Source: Aliidiomarina quisquiliarum
Lineage (GTDB): Bacteria; Pseudomonadota; Gammaproteobacteria; Enterobacterales; Alteromonadaceae
DNA: 50,349 nucleotides
Direction of reading: 5' to 3'
Assembly (NCBI RefSeq): GCF_023922585.1
Contig: NZ_JAMFTN010000050.1
Coordinates: 1 to 50,349 of the forward strand
Part shown: in pieces, positions 1 through 8,574 of the stretch
How the letters are laid out: each line of letters starts with the position of its first letter
Numbering within the stretch: position 1 is the stretch's first letter
Position numbers and translations under genes: made by a program
The notes under the pieces: model-generated
The model's input: only the letters and a program-made list of their open reading frames with translations
Told to the model about the DNA's origin: nothing
Databases searched by the model: none

Positions 1-300
1 ATATTTTCCGTGGCCGTTGCCCCAACCATCGTGCGGCGTACGGCAGTGCCGTACCTACAAAATATTTCCCGTGGCCGTTGCCGATAACCACCGTGCGGCG
101 TACGGCAGTGCCGTACCTACAAAATATTTCCCGTGGCCGTTGCCCCAACCACCGTGCGGCGCACGGGAATGTTACCGTTGTCGTTGCCGTTAACCACCGT
201 GCGGCGTACGGCAGTGCCGTACCTACAAAATATTTCCCGTGGCCGTTGCCGTTAACCACCGTGCGGCGTGTGGGAATGTTTCCGATTGCCGCCCAACCCA
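1..300. repeat. Tandem ~61-bp units carrying class-a REP hairpins
   Basis: Units beginning ATATTTCCCGTGGCCG recur at about 1, 62, 124 and 229. Three of them hold the palindrome GTACGGCAGTGCCGTAC followed by CTAC (37-58, 99-120, 205-226). Linkers such as GTTAACCACCGTGCGGCG join them, and the same linker recurs near 50280 beside the RAYT gene. The 83-codon open frame on the plus strand here is repeat sequence and not a gene. The region has no other gene. Confidence 0.85.
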
Positions 301-307
301 AATACAA

Positions 308-341
308 AAATGCCGCCCTAGTTTAACCTAGGGCGGCATTT
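308..341 (-). terminator. Intrinsic terminator of the gfc/yjb operon
   Basis: A perfect 14-bp stem (308-321 pairs with 328-341) with a 6-nt loop, GC-rich in its core (GCCGCCCTAG). On the minus strand it is followed by a T-rich tract (TTTTTGTATTT). It lies 27 bp past the stop of the gfcA-like gene, so it should end leftward transcription of the operon. Confidence 0.85.
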
Positions 342-368
342 ATATTTACCAAAAACCAGTCCGGGAAG

Positions 369-680
369 TTAACCAGTGCTGGTGGTGGTTACTGTGGTTG
401 TCGGTGGCGTTGTTGGTGGTGGTGTTACTGTGCCGCCGTCGCCATCCATCGGGTTGGCTTTTGATTTACCAACTGTGCCTACAACTGCGCCAACAGTTAC
501 TGCTCCAGCAGCCAATACACCTGGGCCTAATGCACCTATTGCTGCACCAAATCCACCTGCCGCGCCGCCGGCTGCACCAGCTCCTGCGCCCGCACCAGCT
601 CCACTGCCTGTGCCTTGCGCCATAACTGGGCCGGTCGCTAATGCTAGCGCTGCCACTATAGCTAAAGTAATTTTTTTCAT
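369..680 (-). CDS. GfcA/YjbE-like small secreted Gly/Ala/Thr-rich protein
   Basis: A 103-aa protein with a clear Sec signal peptide (MKKITLAIVAALALATGPVMA), then a glycine/alanine-rich stretch (residues 22-50), a hydrophobic GVLAAGAVTVGAVVGTVG segment, and a Pro/Thr tail ending in TTTVTTTSTG. E. coli YjbE/GfcA has the same plan: signal peptide, Gly/Ser-rich middle, Gly-Asp-Gly, then a poly-Thr tail. The gene follows the gfcB and gfcC-gfcD genes on the same strand, although yjbE comes first in E. coli. AAGGA 12 nt upstream supports the start. The role in polysaccharide secretion is inferred from context; the biochemical function of this family is not known to me. Confidence 0.72.
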   Translation of the reverse strand: MKKITLAIVAALALATGPVMAQGTGSGAGAGAGAGAAGGAAGGFGAAIGALGPGVLAAGAVTVGAVVGTVGKSKANPMDGDGGTVTPPPTTPPTTTVTTTSTG

Positions 681-825
681 AATACATCCTTAATTCGAAA
701 CGTACGTATAAAGTGATGGCCCGCTAAAGCCACCTTGAGCTCAAATGCTCGTTCATACCTGAACGAACACCCTTACTATCCTCTGATCCACACTAAAATT
801 CAAGAACTTTACAATTCCTTCACCC

Positions 826-3825
826 TTAACGCCCATAAAACGGCGCGCGTAAGTCGGTGGCGCCATACAGCGACACGCGGCGGCCTAAACGTTGGCCACC
901 ATCCCGTGAAAGCGGTACCCAATCAAAGCCTAAGCGGTTGCGGGTTGGCAACACCCCTAACAAGTCAAAGGGTATGCTTACAAACACGCCTTTAGTAAAG
1001 CTGCCTTCGCCGTAATCTTCAGCCGAAACGTTGGTTATGTGCGCATAGGCCCCCACTATTACCCCGCTGTCGAAGCGGCGCTGAAACTGTATGGCGGCGC
1101 CGGTGTCTTTGGCTAAAAACTTACCTATGCCCACTTGTAGCATCGAATCTTGCAGCCAAGGCATTTGGTAGTAGGCGGTTAAAAAGCCGGTTACCGTGGT
1201 GTAGTCCCGTAAGCCAAAGCCGCCATTAAAATCGCGCTGTTTTACCCAGTTTACATCTAAGCCTAAAGAAAACGGCGAATCGAGCGGACGCCACAGGGCT
1301 TCTGCCCCTACACCCGCAAACATGCGCTCTAACAACCCGGCGTAGGCCATGCCATACACGGTGTCGCTAAAGCGCTGAAAACGGGTTATTTGCAAGGTAT
1401 CTAACCAAAAGTCATTGTCCATGTACTCCCGCGAGTAGGTGCGTACCCGGGGTAATGGTAAGTGGTCAAAGGCGTCCACTTTAAAATTAAATTTATCGAA
1501 GTTGTTCGACAGGTTTATGCCCACATCGGTTACAAACCAGGTGCTGTCGTCTAACCACAGCTGTACCGAGCCCTTTAGCCCTAATTGGTAAAAGTGGAAG
1601 GTTTCTGGCGCGCCAAAGTCTTGCTCAAAAAATGGTTGTAGGGCATAGCCGGGTTTAAAGTTATATTCCGACGCATCGCGCCACACGGGGCTGTCCCAGT
1701 CCGGTCGGTGGCCTGGCTCTACGCGCTGAAACACTTCTTTTACTGCGGCGGGCTTGCGCTCAATCAGCTCGTTGGCAATTTGCGCCCGAAACTCAGCGGC
1801 AGGCACTTGGGTGGCCACCATGGGAATAAACAAACTTTGCTCAACAAATTCATAGGTTGCTACACTTTCTGGCAGCTCGGCGGCCAACACGCGGGCGGCG
1901 CGCTCTATGGCTTCATTGCCATCACGAAAACGGTAGGGGTGCACATAGGCGGTCACTTTGCTTTCATCTTCATTTACCGCAAATCGGGCCGACCGAAACG
2001 CATACTGCTTATCAAGCTTGGTAGCTACGCTGTCCCACTCAACATCTTGCAGGCGCACTTCTGGCGCAGGGGTGGCGGCAACCCGCGCTGGGGTCACTTT
2101 CATTTGCGACAAGGTGCTTAAATTGGTGCGTATGGTAAAGCCAAAAGTAAAGGTGTCGCCGCGCTCATAACCTAATTGTAAATCAAGCCAGTCGTAGGCA
2201 CGGTAGGTTAAGCCTATATTCACTGGGGTTTTCGGGGTCATATCAACGCCGGCGTTATCCTGTGAATAGTCGTTGCCTTCATATTCTAGCTTCAAGCGTA
2301 AACCCGGTACTGGTGTTTGGTATTCAACCCCACCGAAAATAGCCGCATCGCCACGAAACCAATTGCCTGTTTCCAGCTTGCCGCCTTTGCCTGAAAAACC
2401 ATCTTCCCGCTGACAAAAAGAATCTTTCACTTCACAAAAGGGGTTGGGGAATGAATCGCGCGTGCCTAAACGGCCAAAACCAACGCCTAAACTAAAGTCA
2501 AAAGCGCCCCAGCGTTTATTGGCCACTACATATTCGCCGCTAAATATGCCCGTGCCGGCAAAGTCATTTAAACCGACAGAAATTTCAGGCAAATAATCGC
2601 GCTCTTGCAGCAGCCGAACTTTTAAATCGAAGCCTTTGTCCGTATAAACGTTAGTGCCACTAAAGCCAGGTGAATTACTATAAAGCCGATTCGGAATTCG
2701 CACATAAAACCCGGTGGCTTCTAGCCAAGGTAATACTTGTAAAGAAGCACTATACCGACGGTACTCACTCATATCAGAATAGCCCAAGCTAAACTCGCCT
2801 TCCTCGGCCATGCGGGCGGTGGGGGTTTGTAGTAAACCTATGCCGCCATAGTTGGTGCGGGTTGGGCTTAAGTCGTGCCGCTGCCAGTTATTGGCGCTGG
2901 GTACGTACTGTTCAACGCTGCGCATAATAGACGAGTCCATCAGCTGCGCACCTGGGTCGGCCCACCAGTGGCGAAGTAAGCCGGCTATCTCTTCGTTCAG
3001 TTGTTTTAGGGTACGGGCGTGGGCTCTTTGGCTGGGGGTTAAACTTAGTAGCGGCTCTTCAAAGCCAAGTAGCACAATATCCCCAGGTAACATTTGCACT
3101 GGGCTGGCGTTATAGTTACCCCACGTTACATTTGTCCAACCTTGTTCACTTATGTGCGCATTAGCGGGCGCACCGCTACTAATATGGTAAGCATGGCTGG
3201 TATTGGCATCGGGCCAAAGTAGTTCATTGGCATGGTGTGGCTGTAAATAGCCACGTAGGGTTTGCTGCGGCTGTATCGGTTGTTTACCCGCGCTTTTAGT
3301 TAAGCCATACACATAAAAATGTGGCTCGCGTTCGGGTAGGTATAAATGGTAAATACCTTCTGCTAATAAGGGGTTTTCTTCTAAAAACAAGCGGCTGGCG
3401 TCTAAATTAGGTGCGCCATAGGGCTGCCACGCTAAAATCATACTACTTAACTGCTCAACTAAAGCCATGGCCTGTGCAGCGCGCTCACGCTCACCTTGCG
3501 CTAGCCAATAGTCTGCTAGCCCATGCAGTTGCTCAATAACAGTTAAGCGTTTGGCTTCTAGGCTATCTTGCTTACTTAAGGGCCCTGCCACCATGCTTAA
3601 ACGGGCGTTGGGCCAATAAATATCTATATCAGGACTGCTTTCAGGCCAGTTTACTAAAGCCGCATCGAGCACCTGGCTTAACCGCACTCTGTCGTTAAAG
3701 CTAAGCTCTAACTGATCATTCACTATTACTTTTATCGGTGCGGTTGGCGCCTCTTGCTGCTCGGCAAAAGCAGCGCTGGTAAAGCTAAGGCAGGCTAAGG
3801 CCATCATCCATAGTAATCTAGTCAT
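826..3825 (-). CDS. Fused GfcC (YjbG)-GfcD (YjbH) exopolysaccharide outer-membrane protein
   Basis: A 999-aa exported protein with a signal peptide (MTRLLWMMALACLSFTSAAFA). Residues about 30-285 look like a GfcC/YjbG domain: RVRLSQVLDAAL near the start and PGDIVLLGFEE near its end. From about residue 320 (GGIGLLQTPTARMAEEGEFS) to the C-terminus it reads as a YjbH/GfcD beta-barrel-rich domain, with alternating aromatic strands and a WVPLSRDGG end. E. coli carries these as separate genes of about 245 and 700 aa; here they are one frame. The start overlaps the gfcB stop by 8 bp, implying translational coupling. Expected location: periplasm and outer membrane, in polysaccharide secretion. The GfcD assignment is firm; the GfcC half rests on length, position and a few motifs. 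Confidence 0.82.
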   Translation of the reverse strand: MTRLLWMMALACLSFTSAAFAEQQEAPTAPIKVIVNDQLELSFNDRVRLSQVLDAALVNWPESSPDIDIYWPNARLSMVAGPLSKQDSLEAKRLTVIEQLHGLADYWLAQGERERAAQAMALVEQLSSMILAWQPYGAPNLDASRLFLEENPLLAEGIYHLYLPEREPHFYVYGLTKSAGKQPIQPQQTLRGYLQPHHANELLWPDANTSHAYHISSGAPANAHISEQGWTNVTWGNYNASPVQMLPGDIVLLGFEEPLLSLTPSQRAHARTLKQLNEEIAGLLRHWWADPGAQLMDSSIMRSVEQYVPSANNWQRHDLSPTRTNYGGIGLLQTPTARMAEEGEFSLGYSDMSEYRRYSASLQVLPWLEATGFYVRIPNRLYSNSPGFSGTNVYTDKGFDLKVRLLQERDYLPEISVGLNDFAGTGIFSGEYVVANKRWGAFDFSLGVGFGRLGTRDSFPNPFCEVKDSFCQREDGFSGKGGKLETGNWFRGDAAIFGGVEYQTPVPGLRLKLEYEGNDYSQDNAGVDMTPKTPVNIGLTYRAYDWLDLQLGYERGDTFTFGFTIRTNLSTLSQMKVTPARVAATPAPEVRLQDVEWDSVATKLDKQYAFRSARFAVNEDESKVTAYVHPYRFRDGNEAIERAARVLAAELPESVATYEFVEQSLFIPMVATQVPAAEFRAQIANELIERKPAAVKEVFQRVEPGHRPDWDSPVWRDASEYNFKPGYALQPFFEQDFGAPETFHFYQLGLKGSVQLWLDDSTWFVTDVGINLSNNFDKFNFKVDAFDHLPLPRVRTYSREYMDNDFWLDTLQITRFQRFSDTVYGMAYAGLLERMFAGVGAEALWRPLDSPFSLGLDVNWVKQRDFNGGFGLRDYTTVTGFLTAYYQMPWLQDSMLQVGIGKFLAKDTGAAIQFQRRFDSGVIVGAYAHITNVSAEDYGEGSFTKGVFVSIPFDLLGVLPTRNRLGFDWVPLSRDGGQRLGRRVSLYGATDLRAPFYGR

Positions 3826-4549
3826 TGCGCCCTACCCACTTTACTTGTGTTAGTTCTATTGGCTTGGTGTTTGCGGTTAATTGCTGGCGGCTTTTCACCA
3901 CATGGCCGTCGGCGGCTAACCAAAACTCATTGGTAAAGGCTTGGCCCGTAAACATAAACTGCCCTTGCTCTTGCACCCGGGTTACTTGCGTTAAGCCACT
4001 CGGCAGCGCTACCGTTTCTGGCCCTATGACAGTAAAGCGCGAAACAACGGTGTCCGTGCTTCGTGGCTCGCTGCTTTTTTTGTAGTTAGGGTGCGAATAT
4101 GTAGGCTGTATGTCTATTTGGCGGGTCCACTTTGTTGGGCAGTTTGCATTAGTGGCACTGGCGTTAACAGTTGTGAGTATACAGCGCAGCGGATCGGCGG
4201 TTAAATTCGACACCCCAGCTAAATCCACCGCTAAGCCGGCGGTGCTAATAATGCGGTTATGCTCTGTTACTAAAGTTTCTCTACCACCGGTTACCCAGGT
4301 TAAGCGCTCTACTGCACTGGTTTGGTTCACAAAACCCAGCACAATTAGCACTTGCGTGCCGCCGTCTACTCGAGCATATATAGCCGTATAGGGTAATTCA
4401 GCAATTTGCTCCGCCGTTAACACCACATCTTGGGGCTTTTGCCGCGACACATCCCATATTTTTTTAATGTCAGCGGTTAGCGCAGAGCAGCCGCTGAGAA
4501 GAAGGCTAGCGAAGAGAGCAAAGCTGGCTAAAGAGGCAAGTCGTTTCAA
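3818..4549 (-). CDS. GfcB/YjbF-family outer-membrane lipoprotein
   Basis: A 243-aa protein with a lipoprotein signal peptide ending in the lipobox LLSGC (Cys about residue 21). The rest (YARVDGGTQVLIVLGFV, AGLAVDLAGV, FWLAADGHVVKSRQ) matches the YjbF/GfcB family, which is encoded with group 4 capsule or yjb exopolysaccharide operons. It is first of the three leftward genes and overlaps the next gene by 8 bp. The single Cys pair in the middle (RCILTT...NANCPTK) could form a disulfide. Its exact biochemical role is not established; context says polysaccharide export or assembly. Confidence 0.8.
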   Translation of the reverse strand: MKRLASLASFALFASLLLSGCSALTADIKKIWDVSRQKPQDVVLTAEQIAELPYTAIYARVDGGTQVLIVLGFVNQTSAVERLTWVTGGRETLVTEHNRIISTAGLAVDLAGVSNLTADPLRCILTTVNASATNANCPTKWTRQIDIQPTYSHPNYKKSSEPRSTDTVVSRFTVIGPETVALPSGLTQVTRVQEQGQFMFTGQAFTNEFWLAADGHVVKSRQQLTANTKPIELTQVKWVGRND

Positions 4550-4617
4550 TATGAAGTTCCTTTGTTAAATACAGCGGTCTGGAAATACATTAAGCCCAAA
4601 CAATACATCACATTCGG

Positions 4618-5649
4618 TTACTTTTTGTAACCGTTAGGGTTGTTCGACTGCCAGCGCCAAGTATCACGCACCATGTCTTTTATTGTTTTTTCTGTACGCC
4701 AGTTTAATTCTTTAGCTGCTTTATCAACTGCAGCATAACAAGTGGCAAGGTCACCCGCACGACGAGGTGCTACCTTGTAAGGGATCTTAACGCCATTTTC
4801 ATGTTCAAATGCATGTACGAGCTCAAAAACGGAAGTTCCTTTACCACTCCCAAGATTATAAATAGCACACTCTGCTTCTTTATTTGAAAACATTTTATTC
4901 AAAGCCGCCAAGTGGCCTTTGGCTAGGTCCACCACATGAATATAGTCACGCACCCCGCTTCCGTCTGAAGTCTCATAATCATCGCCGAATACTGACAGCT
5001 CCGGTAGTCGCCCTACAGCTACTTGGCTAATGTAAGGCATAAGATTGTTTGGGATACCCTGAGGATCCTCACCAATTAAGCCAGACTCATGGGCGCCTAT
5101 GGGGTTGAAATAGCGAAGCAAGGTGACATCCAATGGGTTCGCGGTATTCTTACTAGCCGCATGAATGTCTGTCAGTATTTGTTCTACCATGGCCTTCGAC
5201 GTGCCATACGGGTTTGTCGTCGTACCACGAGGCATGCTTTCTTTATACGGTGCAGGTGCTTCTTCTCCATACACTGTCGCGGAAGAGCTAAATACTAGCT
5301 TAGAAACACCCGCCTTCTGCATTGCTCGCACTAAGCATAAGCTTCCGTTTACATTCACATCATAGTATTCTGTGGGCTTTTCGACACTTTCCCCTACGGC
5401 TTTTAAGCCAGCAAAGTGGATGACTGCTTCAATTGGATAAGCGCTAAAAAGCTCATGAAGACCAGCTTCATCCCGAATGTCACCCTGTACGAAGGTAAGC
5501 TTTCGGCCAGAAATTTGTTCGACACGTTGTAACGACTCTACACTTGCATTACTCAAATTATCGAGCACCAACACTTTATAGTTATCGTTCAAAAGCTCTA
5601 ATACGGTGTGGGAACCAATATAGCCGGCACCGCCTGTCACTAAAATCAT
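4618..5649 (-). CDS. galE: UDP-glucose 4-epimerase
   Basis: A 343-aa short-chain dehydrogenase-type epimerase that interconverts UDP-Glc and UDP-Gal, or the GlcNAc/GalNAc forms, with bound NAD. The Rossmann motif [10 protein letters not shown] is at residues 5-14, the catalytic SSSATVYG near 122, and the YGTSK Tyr-Lys pair near 148. The length is standard for GalE. It precedes gfcB on the same strand with a 68-bp gap and is divergent from the initiating sugar transferase, which suits supply of precursors to the polysaccharide machinery. Confidence 0.95.
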   Translation of the reverse strand: MILVTGGAGYIGSHTVLELLNDNYKVLVLDNLSNASVESLQRVEQISGRKLTFVQGDIRDEAGLHELFSAYPIEAVIHFAGLKAVGESVEKPTEYYDVNVNGSLCLVRAMQKAGVSKLVFSSSATVYGEEAPAPYKESMPRGTTTNPYGTSKAMVEQILTDIHAASKNTANPLDVTLLRYFNPIGAHESGLIGEDPQGIPNNLMPYISQVAVGRLPELSVFGDDYETSDGSGVRDYIHVVDLAKGHLAALNKMFSNKEAECAIYNLGSGKGTSVFELVHAFEHENGVKIPYKVAPRRAGDLATCYAAVDKAAKELNWRTEKTIKDMVRDTWRWQSNNPNGYKK

Positions 5650-5706
5650 ATACTCAATCCCTAATAATCAATGTGAACCAACCATTGCTCACTTAAACAA
5701 TACAGA

Positions 5707-5734
5707 TTACAAATCATGCCTGCGCTGTTATAAT
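5707..5734 (+). promoter_or_regulatory. Sigma70-type promoter for the sugar transferase gene
   Basis: TTACAA at 5707-5712, a 16-bp spacer and a perfect TATAAT at 5729-5734. It is about 50 bp upstream of the ATG at 5783, and AAGGA at 5768-5772 serves as ribosome binding site. Confidence 0.65.
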
Positions 5735-5782
5735 ACGTTCTTCAACTACCTTTACACCTAGAAAAAGAAGGATTTTGCGCTG

Positions 5783-6691
5783 ATGTTAAAGCCAAAAAGG
5801 AAAACAATCCACCTATACTGTCCGAAGGAACACGAAGCGTCAGTAACATCAGTATTACAAAAGTACGAAATTAATTTCACCATAAACAGCTTCGACTTTC
5901 AGACAAACCGTGGCGATGTGGTTTGTCACTATCGCAGCTATGATTTATCACATGAACAAAAGAAGATACTTATTGAAGCTACCGAAAAAGGTGCTTGGGT
6001 AGAGCCTCTCACAAGCTACCTCGACCGAGAGCTAGGCTTCACCGAAATTAAGCTGGTAGATAGTAGCTTTTTTCTCTATCAAAAAGCTTTCTCGATATTG
6101 AATAGTGCAAGCAGTAAGTTCATAAAGCGGAGTTTTGATCTCATTCTCGCTAGCATTGCTATCATCATGCTATTACCACTCTTTATTCTTACCGCTCTCG
6201 CTATCAAGCTAGATAGCCGTGGACCTGTGTTATTTAAACAAGCTCGCACAGGCCTTTTCAATAAAGAGTTTAAGGTTATTAAGTTTCGCTCTATGACAAC
6301 AGATGCAGAGAAAGACGGCGCACAGTGGGCTACTAAAAATGACGCAAGGGTTACACGAGTTGGCAAATTCATTCGCAAAACCCGCATCGATGAATTGCCA
6401 CAGTTATTGAATGTCATCAAAGGAGAAATGTCGCTCATTGGCCCACGACCAGAAAGAGAAGTGTTTATTCAAGATCTAGAGAAAAGCATTCCATACTACC
6501 GTTTTCGACACTCAGTTAGACCAGGGATTACCGGGTTAGCTCAGGTTAAATACCCTTACGGGGCTTCAATAGAAGATGCGGAATGGAAACATAGATACGA
6601 TCTATATTATATAAAACACCAAAGCTTTTGGGTTGATGTTAAAATCACTCTATTGACTATACAAACAGTAATATTTGCCAAAGGCCTGTAA
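5783..6691 (+). CDS. Initiating polyprenyl-phosphate sugar-1-phosphate transferase (WbaP/PglC family)
   Basis: A 302-aa bacterial sugar transferase that would load the first sugar phosphate onto undecaprenyl phosphate at the inner membrane. One hydrophobic segment (SFDLILASIAIIMLLPLF, residues about 118-140) is followed by the catalytic domain: SRGPVLFKQARTG, FKVIKFRSM, the DELPQLLNV acidic pair and SLIGPRPE, then GITGLAQV. The N-terminal 110 residues lack the multiple membrane helices of full WbaP-type enzymes and form a soluble domain I do not recognise. It is the only rightward gene in the first 34 kb other than transposases, with its own promoter. The sugar specificity cannot be read from the sequence. 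Confidence 0.9.
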   Translation: MLKPKRKTIHLYCPKEHEASVTSVLQKYEINFTINSFDFQTNRGDVVCHYRSYDLSHEQKKILIEATEKGAWVEPLTSYLDRELGFTEIKLVDSSFFLYQKAFSILNSASSKFIKRSFDLILASIAIIMLLPLFILTALAIKLDSRGPVLFKQARTGLFNKEFKVIKFRSMTTDAEKDGAQWATKNDARVTRVGKFIRKTRIDELPQLLNVIKGEMSLIGPRPEREVFIQDLEKSIPYYRFRHSVRPGITGLAQVKYPYGASIEDAEWKHRYDLYYIKHQSFWVDVKITLLTIQTVIFAKGL

Positions 6692-6763
6692 TAGCTCAGT
6701 CTCCCAATCGAAGAGCTGATTACTTAAACACGACAACTATGTTGACAGACACCGAACGCCACC

Positions 6764-6850
6764 ACGTCATTGCGAGCGAAGCGAAGCAATCCATCTTTCC
6801 AACAGCACGGTGCTACAGACAATACGTGGCGGGAAGCAATCCACCTCACA
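6764..6850. repeat. GTCATTGCGAGCGAAGCGAAGCAATCC-type dispersed repeat
   Basis: GTCATTGCGAGC is followed by GAAGCGAAGCAATCCA, which can pair ATTGC with GCAAT. A second GAAGCAATCCACCTC copy lies at 6834-6848. Very similar palindromic repeats are scattered through many unrelated bacterial genomes. It fills the gap between the sugar transferase and the pgm remnant and differs in sequence from the REP hairpins elsewhere in the window. Confidence 0.6.
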
Positions 6851-8007
6851 ACACCCCAGCCAACAACCCCTGCGCCTCATCAATCAACAACTGCAAATGC
6901 GCTTCACTGATAAAGCTCTCAGCATAAATCTTATACAACGCCTCAGTACCACTGGGCCGCGCGGCAAACCAGCCGTTCTCGGTACAGACCTTAATCCCAC
7001 CAATTGCCGCGCCATTGCCTGGGGCATTGAGTAGCACCGCGGTAATCGCCTCACCCGCCAATTCAGTGGCGCTAATATGCGCAACAGTCAAACCCTTAAA
7101 CGCAGCCTTCTGCTCAGGCGTGGCAGCGGCATCAATGCGGCGGTAATAAGGTGTACCGTGTTGCGCCGTGAGCTTGGCGTAATACTGTGAGGGGCTTAAA
7201 CCGGTCACGGCAGTGATTTCCGCCGCTAACAAACACAAGACAATACCGTCTTTATCCGTGGTCCAAGTGTCACCGGCAAAAGTCAATACAGTTGCTCCTG
7301 CACTTTCTTCGCCGGCAAAAGCTAATTCACGCTGATGCAAACCCTCAACAAACCACTTAAACCCCACTGGCACTTCATACAGCTCACGGCCATGGGCCGC
7401 GACAATGCGATCCATCAAGGATGAAGTGACCAAGGTTTTGCCAATTTTTAGCGTAGAAGACCACAGCGGCCGATGGGTTAACAGGTAATCCACACACACG
7501 CACAAAAAGTGGTTGGGATTCATCAAACCGGCGGCATCAACAATGCCATGCCGATCTGCATCGGGGTCATTGGCAAAGGATAAAGCAAACTGCTCACGAA
7601 TCTTCAGTAAATTCGCCATGGCCGCAGGGCTTGAGCAATCCATACGAATACGACTCGGCAATATAACGCGCCACATAATCGTACTGCGCAAGCTGCGCCA
7701 AAGCATCCGATAACGCCACACGCTGCACCGCAGCACAAGCATCACGCAAATACTGATTCGCCCGCGCTTCAATCCAACTCGTCACATCACTGTCTGCTGG
7801 ACCACCATCGGGCGTGTTGTATTTAATACCGCCATCTTCCGGTGGATTATGCGATGGGGTAATAATCAAACCATCGGCCAAATCCGCCGAGCGCTGCGCG
7901 TTATAGCTTAAAATCGCCCGACTGACCAAAGGCGTCGCCGTCACGACCTCATCCTGCGTCACACGCACCGCTACCTGATTGGCCAGCAACACCTGGAACG
8001 CCACCTC
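6846..8007 (-). pseudogene. pgm: Phosphoglucomutase, C-terminal remnant (IS-split, internal deletion)
   Basis: This is the larger part of an alpha-D-glucose phosphoglucomutase that would interconvert Glc-1-P and Glc-6-P. From 8007 leftward the frame reads VAFQVLLANQV, then the metal/serine-loop region LIITPSHNPPEDGGIKYN, up to YVARYIAE near 7655. There the frame shifts to [12 protein letters not shown] and continues through [28 protein letters not shown]-like [10 protein letters not shown] and [13 protein letters not shown]. Compared with E. coli Pgm, about 60-65 residues (including the DPLGG segment) are missing at the junction and the frame is broken, so no functional enzyme is expected. 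The 5' part lies at 9672-9908, beyond an IS3-family element. Confidence 0.88.
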
Positions 8008-8067
8008 CCCCCCTCTGGCAGGATAGTTGACACTACTTAAAATTTAACCAGTTAGGGCGTTAAGGTT

Positions 8068-8574
8068 TTGATTGTGCCACGTTATTCTGAAGAACGTAAA
8101 AATGCAGTTCTTAGTAAATTATTACCCCCGTTGAATATGACGGTCGCAGAAGTATCTCGGGTTGAAGGCATTGGTCTACAAACTTTGTATAATTGGCGAG
8201 ACAAAGCCAAATTACAGGGGCGCTCAGTGCCAGGAAACAAACCAACTTCCGAACAATGGTCAGCAGAAGCTAAACTTGCTGTTGTTATTGAAACAGGCTC
8301 AATGAATGAAGCCGAGCTTAGTGAATACTGCCGCTCTAAAGGGCTCTACGTTGAACAAGTTAAAGGCTGGAAAGCCAGCTCACTTAAAGGTTTTGCAAAT
8401 TCACGTGAGCAAGAGATTGAATCTAAACAGCAGCGTAAAGCGGATCAAGTAGAAATTAAAAATCTCAAGCGCGAGCTGCGAAGAAAAGAAAAAGCTCTGG
8501 CTGAAACTGCTGCATTACTGGTACTAAGAAAAAAGCTGGATGCGTTTTGGGAGAACGACAACGAGGACGATTAA
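8068..8574 (+). CDS. IS3-family transposase OrfA
   Basis: A 168-aa DNA-binding subunit with an unusual TTG start at 8068 (GTG at 8074 is an alternative). It has a helix-turn-helix near the N-terminus (MTVAEVSRVEGIGLQTLYNW), a second one around residues 75-105 (NEAELSEYCRSKGLYVEQVKGW), and a basic heptad-rich coiled coil at residues 120-155 (IKNLKRELRRKEKALAETAA), typical of OrfA dimerisation. It runs into OrfB with a 28-bp overlap containing a frameshift signal. Longer than most OrfA proteins (about 90-100 aa) because it has two HTH units. Confidence 0.88.
   Translation: MIVPRYSEERKNAVLSKLLPPLNMTVAEVSRVEGIGLQTLYNWRDKAKLQGRSVPGNKPTSEQWSAEAKLAVVIETGSMNEAELSEYCRSKGLYVEQVKGWKASSLKGFANSREQEIESKQQRKADQVEIKNLKRELRRKEKALAETAALLVLRKKLDAFWENDNEDD
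8529..8535 (+). promoter_or_regulatory. Programmed -1 frameshift site A AAA AAG
   Basis: In the OrfA frame the codons are AGA AAA AAG, exactly the A_AAA_AAG heptamer used by IS3 elements. OrfB is in the -1 frame. A small hairpin, CGAGG (8562-8566) with CCTCG (8575-8579), lies about 27 nt downstream and spans the OrfA stop. Slippage would make the OrfAB fusion transposase. Confidence 0.75.

Noticed and set aside
376-693. Plus-strand 105-aa frame opposite the gfcA-like gene
   Set aside because: Low-complexity Pro/Ala shadow of the Gly/Ala-rich gene; no ribosome site.
748-771. Hairpin CGTTCA/TGAACG between the gfcD and gfcA genes as a terminator
   Set aside because: No T-tract follows on the minus strand; at most an mRNA processing or attenuation structure.
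6846-7772. Phosphoglucomutase frame from 7772 as an intact gene
   Set aside because: The first 45 residues are out of the family frame; similarity starts only at RIRMDCSSP, so it is part of a broken gene.
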